Assembly: GCA_020536535.1 (NCBI GenBank)
Contig: JAHLWZ010000910.1
Span: 1-50,641, forward strand
DNA: 50,641 bases
Origin: Pelomyxa schiedti
Taxonomy: Eukaryota > Evosea > Pelobiontida > Pelomyxidae
Direction: 5' to 3'
Shown here: positions 32,001 to 43,162 of the stretch, in pieces
Numbering within the stretch: the first letter of the stretch is position 1
Layout: every line of letters begins with the position of its first letter
The notes under the pieces: model-generated
What the model was told of the DNA's origin: nothing
Seen by the model: the letters and a program-made list of their open reading frames with translations, nothing else
The model's database searches: none
Position numbers and translations under genes: made by a program

Positions 32001-35000
32001 AGAACAACAATCTTACAGGAACAATACCTGATGTATTTAATTCAATGACATCACTGGTTTTCTTGTACATGCAATATAACTCCTTGTCAGGAAATCTTCC
32101 TTCTTCTCTTAGCAGCCTCTCAGCCTTAAAATATCTGTACCTCCCTTGCATAAAGAATCCGTAATTTAATTTCTCAACAGGGATTTGAGTTACAACAAGC
32201 TTTCAGGACTATTTCCTTCCACTATTATTAACAGCCTGATTTCCTATATGTAACACATTGACTGGAATCTTCTTTTGGTTAACATTATTAGGGATGTTTC
32301 TGGCAACTCCTTCTATGGCCAAATGCCAAACCGAGTGACAACAAGCAACTCAAACATGATACTGATGTAAAACAAATTCCTCTTTTCTCCCTTTTCACAA
32401 TCCAAAAAGGAATTTCACAGGCAACAAGTTTATATGTCAAGTGCCACCATTTATGAAATCTTCAACACTTACATTCCCAATTGATGTACATGGCAGTATT
32501 TTCTTTTGCCCTCTGAATAGTTTAGTAAAAACCGTTGAAGGAGCCTCCTGTGGTAAGATTCTTTATCGTTCTGGCTCTGTCCTAACTTGCTGTAGCACCT
32601 GTGACATTACTCTCCATTACACCCAATTCTTTCAACCTCTCCAACAGCTTTTCTGGTCAGACAGCCGTTATAAATGCCACAGGCCTAAATAGCTGTGCCG
32701 GGATACAAGTATATGTTCCTGGTGCTGGATATATTGCTCCTGTTTCCCTAACCGAATCCCTACTCACCTTCGTTATCCCTGCTCATTCATATGGCATTGT
32801 TCCAATACGGCTTATGTGGATTGGTTCCTACAATAATAACTCTGTTGTTTCATCAAATTCCCTCAACTTCAAATACTACTACCCATGCTCCCCACGGTGT
32901 GTGTCTCCATATGGGACTTGTGCTGGTTTGAGTGGTGTATGCATTTGCAATGGCACACATGGCGGTATGTCCAGGCCTTAAAATAAAATTTCAACCTCCA
33001 TTGCAGGCCCTGATTGCAGGTTGTATTCCTGCCCGGCTAATTGCAATGGCCGTGGTATTTGCAACTATACATCTGGTGTTTGCATTTGCAATGCACCATA
33101 TTTTGGGAAGTCTTGCAGTGCAGCCTCCATTTCATGTCCAAATAGCTGTTCCAGGTATTACCCCGTTTTATGCAATTTCAGTCTCATGAAATGCAGTCAC
33201 GGGCAATGTGATCTCTTCACAGGAAAATGTTCATGCTACCTCGGATATTGGGGTGCCAATTGTTCAAGCAAGACCTGCCCACCATACAATTACCCCTACT
33301 GCTCAACACCAAATGGGCAGTGCAATGGGACATCAGGCAAATGTGTATGTGCTCCAGGATGGATTGGAGATTCCTGTTCCATTCCTATCAAGACTTGCCC
33401 TGCTAATTGCACAAGTACAAACTATGGCCAATGCAACCAAGCAACTGGTGCCTCCTTTTTTTTTCACCCATCAAAATAGTCTAACCTCGAAAAGGTGTAT
33501 GCACATGTTTTACATATAAGGGACTTATTCATAGTGGGCCTAATTGCAGTGAAATAATCTGTAGTCCATCTTGCAAAAATGGAGGCGTGTGCAATACTTC
33601 CAGCAGCACCTGTGTTTGTCCAAAAAATTACTATGGCAAGGACTGTTCAACTCCAAGATTTAACTGCCCCGGGAACTGCACTGGCCCTAGTAATGGAGAT
33701 TGTAACACTCTTACTGGGAATTGCTCCTGTCGATCTGGCTTTTCTGTAGTTTCTCCATAGCGTTCCAATCTCAACTCTTGTAGGGTAGCAATTGCTCTTT
33801 GCGTATCTGTCCAGGCACCCCCCAGTGTAACTATCCCAATGGCACATGCGATACCTCCACAGGGCAGTGCTTGTGTAAGAACGACACGACTGCTGGCTAT
33901 TATCATACTGGTTACATGTGTCAGTATCTGAACCACTACTGTCCAGGGAATCCGGAATGCAGTGGTGCACATGGTCACTGCAACCCCCAGACAGGTGTTT
34001 GCATGTGCAATTATCCTTGGGTCCTTAATAACAATTGTTCTGCTGCTAAGTGTCCCAATGATTGTTGGGGGCATGGTACATTGTATGGATTATTTCATTC
34101 ATTTGAACTCGCCATAGGGGACTGTGATATTACACAAGGGAACTGCAAGTGCTGGGCCCAGTATAATACATCTGTTGATTGCCAATTCCTCTACAGTACA
34201 ATTTTTCGACTCTCCTCTCTTTCTCATTCTCATCAGTTGCTTGTCCATCTTCATGTAATCATGGCTACTGTGATACACGCAGTGGTGACTGTATATGCAC
34301 CTCACCTTGGACCAATACTGCCACTGAAAATTGTGCCACAAAATCCTGCCCAGGTGACTGTAACGCTGGGCTTACAGGAACGTGTGTCAATGGCACTTGT
34401 GTATGCAACGCAGGTTTGAGTCAGTCGTTTTGTAGACAGTTTTACATATTCTTGCAGGTTGGACTGGGAGCCAATGCACTGTTGTAAATAAGACTTGTAC
34501 AAGCAATTGCAATACTCCTAATGGCCGGTTAAATCTTTTTTCCCTTTTTCTTTATTAGTAACTAGATCTAGCTGTGACACGACAACTGGAGAATGCTTGT
34601 GTTATGGTTTGTATTATGGAGATAAATGCCAGTCTAGTGTGTCCCGTCCCTGCCGTATCACAACGGTCTCATCATTCAATAGAGTCATGCCTCAATAATT
34701 GTTCTATGCATGGAATTTGCAATACCACCTTGGGTTTGTGCACGTGTGGTAGTGGATGGGAACCACCAGATTGCTATGTAAACCTTTGTTCACTTGAAGA
34801 CTTCTGCACATCAAGCTTTCGGGGTACTTGCAATACCACAGGTGGGAATTGCATATGCAACTACCCATACTATGGAAGCAAGTGTCAGTACAAGATGTGT
34901 CCTTCGAATTGCAGTGGAAATGGCCTGTGCAATAACATTACGTACGTTGAATTTTTTTTTCATCTCTCAACTTAACTTATGATTCACTTAGTGGTGTTTG

Positions 35001-38000
35001 CACATGCCTGAGTGACTGGATAGGAACGGTATTCTATTTCCATCTTTTTTTTTTTTTGCTTTTCATCTTTTCCCCAGACATGCAGTACGTTTTCCGCTAT
35101 GTGCCCACCGACACGGGATAATGGGTGCTATGGGAATGGAGTGTGCAACCACACAAGTGGTTTATGCACTTGCTATACTGGTTACTTTGGTTCTGATTGC
35201 CATCAAAGTATGAACCCACCATATTACCACTTCTGATGAACAACAGAGTTGTGTCCAAATAACTGTTCTTCTCATGGACTGTGCAATTACACCACGGGAA
35301 CTTGCTCTTGTGCGCAGAACTATTCAGATCCAACAGATGTTGCTTGCAGTACCCCTTACTATTCTTGCATGTACTGTTTCATTCTGTGGTTTTTCTCTAT
35401 TTACCTCTATAGTGACAATTTATGTTCGGGAAATGGTTACTGTAACCATCTCGAAGGCAAGTAGAAACCAATTCATTCCAATTCTAAATGACCTCTTGTC
35501 AGGCAATTGTTTCTGCTATTATGGCTTCTATGGAAACGTTTGTCAGTACAAGTACTGCCCTTCTAAATGCGAAGAGCATGGCACATGCAATACGGTATGA
35601 CTTTTGAAACCAAAATATCCTAATTTGCTACTTCAGACAACTGGGATTTGCAAGTGTAACCCTCATTGGTTAGGCGACTCGTGTTTAGAGGCCAACTGTA
35701 TGCCACTGATGTAAACACTACCATTTTTGAATTTTTCCATAGATTCCTGCCCAAAGAATTGTTCTGGGCCACATGGGCATTGTGACAAAACTACAGGCCT
35801 TTGTACCTGTTTTTCTCCATACTCACAGCCAGATTGTTACTATGGTGCGTCTCCCCATCTCCCACTTCACTTTTCACTCATTCTTCTAGCCTCTTGTCTT
35901 CTGAACTGTTCTTTCCCACATGGTGTCTGTGACAAGTTTACCTCATTCCTGAGTCTTTTACATCTCAACCATCTTTTAGCTTGACTGGATCTTGTTCTTG
36001 CAATGAATCTTTTACAGGAAAAGGGTGTCAGGTTGCTAATTTTACTTGTAAGCCAAGCTGCAAGAGTGGAATGTGTAATACAATGTATGCTTCCCCTTGT
36101 TTTTTGCCCTGAAGTCACCTTCAAAACCAGGAATGGCCAGTGCATATGCAACTCAGGCTATTATGGCACCTCGTGTGAATATAAAGAATGTGGTGGCAAA
36201 ACCCCCTGTTCGGGTCATGGTGTCTGTGATAATACAACAGGAATTTGCACTTGCTCCACAAATTTCACAGGGCCTTCCTGTGAAGTACCCAATTGTATAT
36301 TGTTTTACTTTCCATTAATGGAACTAAAAAAAACCTATTGCACAGATCCCTGCCCAAATAACTGCACAGGGTCACATGGACACTGTGACCCAAATCGTGG
36401 ACAATGTGCATGCTTCTCTCCCTGGCTACTCCCTGATTGCCACTATGGTTATTACCTTTGTACTACCTTCCTCCTAAAATTCAGAAAGGCCAATGCCAAC
36501 TGAACTGTTCATATCCTCATGGAAATTGTGATAAGTAGGTCCCCGTATCACAAGCCAGGCTCACCTTTTTAGGTTGACAGCAACATGCTCTTGCAAAACG
36601 TTCTACACTGGGAAAAGTTGTCAAATTGCAAATTTTACATGTTCCCCTACATGCAAAAATGGAACATGCAATACCCAGTATGCCTTTCACACGTAACTTC
36701 TAAGTCTTATCAAAGTGTAGGAATGGGGATTGTGTTTGTTATGGGGGGTATTGGGGGATATCATGCGAGTATAAATCGTGTCCCACAAAGTGCGAACTGC
36801 ATGGCATATGCAACAATGTGTGTTATTTTTTCCCCCTTTTTTTACCTAACATTCCTTGGTTCAGAATACTGGTATTTGTATGTGTTATCAAAACTGGACC
36901 GGCTCAAACTGTCTAGAGGCTGATTGTAAAGTTCCACTTAAAAGCCCTAAACACCAACAATTCTAGATACTTGTCCTAATAACTGTTCTGGCTCCCATGG
37001 CAATTGTGATCAAACCAGTGGTCATTGCGCCTGCTACTCTCCTTGGACACTACCAGATTGCTATTATGGTAGCACTCCATATTGATGCTCTTTATTAACT
37101 CAACATAGCCCAATGCTCTCTCAACTGTTCATATCCACACGGCCAGTGCAATAAGTTTGTAATAGAAACACCACCCACAAGAAATAACTTTTTTTAGACT
37201 CACTGGCGTGTGTGCATGTCAGACAGGATACACAGGAAAAGGGTGCCAGATTGCCAATTTCACTTGCAGTCCTCCATGTGAAAGTGGATCCTGCAACTCA
37301 CAGTACTCTTGAAGCATAGTTCTGTTTTGCTCATGACATTTCAGGGATGGTAAGTGTGTCTGCCTTGCTGGGTACTATGGGAGCTCTTGCCAGTACAAAT
37401 CCTGTCCTTCAAAATGTGAAATACATGGCACTTGTAATAATGTATGCTGGAATTTGGGAACTTTTATATGACAGAATCTAGCTAACTGGTGTTTGTACCT
37501 GTGCGCAAAACTGGACTGGCTCGAGTTGCATGGAGGCTAATTGTAAACTTATTCTGCATTCTGCTGTTTTGTATTGATTTTAGACAGATAAATGCCCGAT
37601 GAATTGCTCAGGCACACATGGCAACTGTGACAAAACAACTGGAAAATGTGCTTGCTACTATCCCTGGAACCTTCCAGACTGTTACTATGGTTATAATCTA
37701 CTTAGGTAAATTCGCGCTAACAATCAATAGCACAATGTTCCCTTAATTGCTCTTATCCACATGGGTCTTGTGACAAGTATCGTGCCTGCTTGTAACTTTT
37801 TGTACCTTAAAAATACCAGGACAACAGGAGTATGTAATTGTCAGAAGTTTTACACAGGCAAGGGTTGTCAGATAGCGAATTTTACTTGTACACCTTCCTG
37901 CCAAAATGGGAGTTGCAATGCACAGTACTCTTCCTATTAATTCACGGAATTTCTTATATTTGCAGAACGGGACATTGTGTGTGCTTTGGTGGGTACTGGG

Positions 38001-41000
38001 GCCCGTCTTGCGAGTACAAATATTGCCCTACAAAATGTGAACAGCATGGCATTTGTAATAATGTGCATAAACTTTGTTTGTTTCTCCTGTTCTCAACAAC
38101 AAAACAATCCTTCAGGTTAGTGGCATCTGTATGTGTAATCAAAACTGGACTGGTGTGAACTGTCTAGAGCCTGATTGTACTTCTTCTTTCGTCTCCTCTG
38201 GGGATTAATTGTAATCATTGCAGATCCCTGTCCCCATAACTGTACAGGCTCCCATGGTCACTGTGATAAAACCACTGGAACATGCGCTTGTTACACACCC
38301 TGGATCCTACCAGATTGCTATTATGGTTGAATAACTTTCTTCTTGCTTGTTTAATGGCGTAATCAGCTAAATGTGCTCTTAACTGCTCATATCCACATGG
38401 CACTTGTTCTATGTAATGCTTCCGGTTTTTTTTTTCTTGGTAAATGGACAAAAGACTGAATGGTACATGCGCATGCCAGAAGTATTACACTGGACAAAGT
38501 TGCCAGATTGCCAATTTCACCTGCACGCCCTCTTGTTTGCATGGCTCATGCAATTCCCAGTAGATTTCCTCCCCCCCCGGGTTTATATTCACTGGCTTTC
38601 AGGAATGGTCAGTGTGTTTGCACTGGAGAATACTATGGACCTGGTTGTGCCTATAAACACTGTCCCTCGAAATGTGAGGTTCATGGTGTCTGTAACAATG
38701 TAAGTATGATGGCACTCTTGACAAATAAATAAAATATCTCTTTTTTTACAAAGATAACTGGAGTTTGTACGTGTGCACAAAATTGGACTGGCTCCAACTG
38801 CTTGGAACCTCATTGTATCTCCCCTTTCTTTACACAACCAATTAAACACCGTTAGATCCTTGCAGCCGAAACTGTTCAGGGTCCCATGGAAACTGTGATT
38901 CGACCATTGGCAAGTGCGCCTGCTATTCCCCATGGACCCTGCCTGACTGTTACTATGGTAACTCCATTATACAATTTCGACTTACTGCTTTTAGCAACAT
39001 GCCCTCTAAACTGCTCTTATCCTCATGGGACCTGTGATAGGTTACAAAAAAACTTCTCCTTTTCATTCTTATTTTTTCCAGTCTTACTGGGAAATGTACC
39101 TGTAAGACATATTATTCTGGTAGTAGTTGCCAGATTGCAAACTTTTCGTGTGTCCCAGCCTGCAAGCATGGCTCCTGCAATTCCTTGTCTGCTAAAGTTC
39201 CTTTAATATTTCTGACATACTTTAGGACTGGAGAGTGTATTTGCTTCGGCGGATTTTATGGTACATTATGTGAATACCAGTACTGCCCTACCAAGTGCGA
39301 ATTACATGGTGTCTGCAATGCGGTAACTCTCTAGTAACGATTCTTTTTTCTATGTTTTGATTATCAACAGACAACTGGCATTTGTGGTTGCAGTCAAAAC
39401 TGGACCGGGGCGTCATGCATGCAAGCTAACTGTATTTCTTATTGTACATTGAAGGGAAAATTCTGAACACAAATAGTTCCGTGTCCAAACAATTGCACTG
39501 GTGGCCATGGTCATTGCAATCACGTAACTGGTACATGCTCCTGCTTTTCTCCTTGGATGGCACCTGATTGCCTTATGGGTATGTTTTTCTTGGTCTAAAT
39601 TATAGATTCTAACCTTAAACTAGCCCAATGCAGTCTTAACTGTTCATATCCAAATGGAGTTTGCAATAAGTTACCAATCAACCAAGTTTTACTTTTTCTC
39701 AGTACACCTAGGACAACTGGAGTATGCCATTGCAAAGCAGAGTACACAGGGAAAACTTGCCAAGTAGCCAACTTTTCTTGTCACCCTTCATGCATCAATG
39801 GAGGCGCATGCAACACACAGTATGTGAGAACTACAAATTCCAAAATTAAATATATTTGTACAGAAATGGTAAATGTGTATGCTATGGTGGTTACTATGGG
39901 AACTCCTGTGAATACAAATCTTGCCCTGCGAAATGTGATGTTCACGGGTTCTGCCACAATGTATGCTCAAATAGGACATTTGGGAAAATCCCTCATACTT
40001 CTCTCAGGATACCGGTTTATGCACCTGCCTACAAAATTGGACAGGAACAAGTTGCATGGAGGCAGATTGTATCGATTACTCTTTCCCGCGCATATCTCAT
40101 ATCTTTTTTCCACCCTCAGATTCCTGCCCAAACAATTGCACTGGGGTACATGGCCACTGTGATCACACGGTTGGAAAATGTGCCTGCTATTCTCCCTGGA
40201 TTCTTCCTGATTGCTATTATGGTTGAAAAGGAATTTTAAATTTAGTGCTCATATCACATAGCTTATTGTCCTTTGAACTGCTCGTATCCCAAGGGTGATT
40301 GTAATGTGTATGTCATAGGCTATCTGTTCTTCACTAACCTCTCCAGTTTGACTGGAATATGCTCTTGCAAAGATCACTACACTGGAAAGAATTGTCAAAC
40401 TGCCAATTTCTCGTGTTCACCAGCTTGTAAAAATGGAGACTGTAACACACAGTTTGATTCATTCCTTTTTGGTTTTTGCTATTCTTACTTGCGTTTTTTT
40501 TAGAAACGGCAAATGTGTTTGTCTTGGGGGGTACTATGGTTCTTCTTGTGAATACAAGTACTGCCCCTCAAAATGTGAACAGCATGGTATTTGTAATAAT
40601 GTAAGCTTTCTTTCTGTTTTTTAAACCCTTTGACTTTGTTTAGAACACTGGAATTTGTGTGTGCAATGGAAATTGGACTGGGAACTCTTGCATGGAAGCA
40701 AATTGTATGAGTTTTTTCCTTTATTGTTTCTTACAAGTTATACTAGATGAGTGCCCCAAGAACTGTTCAGGGAGCCATGGACATTGTGATGCCACGACCG
40801 GTGTTTGTTCTTGCTTCTCCCCCTGGACCCCCACTGATTGCAGCCTTGGTAATTAGATTAATGTAATGCGCCTAGGACTAACATCGATTTAGCAACATGC
40901 GCACTGAATTGCTCTTATCCTCATGGTGTTTGTGATAAGTGTGTAATAGCAACTTTTACTCTTCCGTTCAATTTCCATAGGTTGAGTGGGCTGTGCAATT

Positions 41001-43127
41001 GCGTCGCCGGATATACTGGGAAAGGTTGTCAAATTGCTAATTTCACGTGCTCTCCTCCTTGTAAGAATGGCAACTGTAACTCCCAGTGTGTCACCCTATT
41101 CGTTCCTCAACCACTAATCCAAGAAGAACAGGGAAATGTGCTTGCACTGGGGGATATTATGGGACCGCCTGTGAATATAAACTGTGCCCAACCAAATGCG
41201 AAGAGCATGGTTCATGCAACAATGTACAGATCCTTCCCCCCCTGCAAAGTTCTCTGGATAAACTTTTATAGATAACTGGAATTTGTTCTTGCATGTATAA
41301 TTGGACTGGATCCAGCTGCAGTGAGCCCGACTGTATGTGCTTTGCTGCTAGAACCTGTTTTTCCCCTCATTATCCCATGGCGCAGATTCCTGCCTGAATA
41401 ACTGCACCGGATCTCATGGCCACTGTGACCGCACCGTTGGTAAATGTGTGTGCTACTCTCCATGGCTGACACCAGATTGCTATTATGGTTGCTTTTTTGG
41501 TTTTATTTGTTTCATTAACCTTTTTAGCTCAATGTCCGTTGAATTGTTCTTACCCAAAGGGAATATGTGACACGTAAGTATTTGGGTTTTTTTATGTGTA
41601 AGATTGCATTAGTCTTACGGGACTCTGTCACTGTAAATCCCCCTATACGGGTAAAAACTGTCAGACAGCAAATTTCACCTGTTCTCCGCCTTGCCAAAAT
41701 GGAAATTGCAATTCTCAGTAAGAGCTAATTCAACCTCACAACACTAACATTGATGTAGAACTGGCCAGTGTGTCTGTGTTGGCGGGTTTTATGGTACATC
41801 GTGTGAGTACAAGTACTGCCCTTCGAAATGTGAACAACACGGCACGTGCAATACAGTATAACACTGCAAATGAAATTTCTTGCAGAATAACCATATTAAG
41901 ACAACCGGCCTTTGCAGCTGTTCCCAAAACTGGACAGGCACTTCTTGCATGGAAGCCAACTGTAATTTCCTGTGTATTTCCTCAAAATCTCACCATTTTT
42001 GAAAAAGATCAATGCCCAAATAATTGTTCGGGGCTGCATGGGCATTGTGATACCACCACCGGTTTATGTGCTTGTTTCACTCCGTGGGTTCTTCCAGATT
42101 GTTTACTTGGTATTCACCCCGGAAAATTGTTTTATCCTTAATTCTTTTCAGCTACCTGCTCCCTCAACTGTTCGTACCCGCACGGCGTTTGCAACATGTT
42201 TGCACCTCCACCTCATTTGCCTTTTCCGCTAACTCGTTTCAGAATGACAGGGCTGTGCAATTGTAGTTTTGGTTATACTGGAAAGAGTTGTCAGATAGCA
42301 AATTTCTCATGCTCTCCGCCTTGTCAGAATGGGAGCTGCAACTCTCAGTCAGATTTCCTTTTTTTTTTTTTTTTTTTTGTAAGAGTTCTTACATCTCTAG
42401 GACTGGTCTGTGTGCTTGTAATGGTGGCTATTATGGAAATGCCTGTGAATACAAGAAATGTCCCTCCAAGTGTGAGATCAATGGAATTTGCAACAATGTA
42501 TACTCTTTTATAAACTTTAGTTTTTCACACCACCAAAGCAAACTGGAGTGTGCACTTGTTCACAGAACTGGACAGGCACCAATTGCATGGAATCTTTCTG
42601 TAGAAACAACTTCCTCCAACACAAGTAATCGCCATTATAGATTCTTGCCCAAATAATTGCAGTGGCGCCAATGGACACTGTGATCACACCACTGGTAAAT
42701 GTGTGTGCTATTCCCCGTGGGTTCTCCCTGATTGCTATTTTGGTACAATTTTTTCCCCTTTCTTTTTCAATAAACTTCATTCAAGCGCAATGCCCTCTGA
42801 ATTGCTCCTATCCCAACGGCGATTGCGATCGGTATGTGTACAGCTCCATCAATCCTACTGATATTCCTCAGCTTAACTGGAGCTTGTCACTGCCGGGCCC
42901 ACTTTTCGGGGCAGAATTGCCAGATCTCCAACTTCACTTGTTCACCCCCTTGCCAGAATGGGCAGTGCAATTCACAGTAAGTGCTACTTATTGCCAGGAG
43001 CCATAACAACAAATAAAGGAATGGAAAGTGTGTTTGCCCTGGAGGATATTACGGAACGGCGTGCGAATATCGAAATTGCCCATCAAAATGTGAGCAGCAT
43101 GGCATATGCAACACAGTATGTGTTTCT

Positions 43128-43162
<35 letters not shown>

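Noticed and set aside
32500-33000. A gene boundary between the LRR part and the EGF array
   Set aside because: Exons remain in phase through the IPT-like domain into the first EGF repeats, and there is no promoter-like gap or signal peptide.
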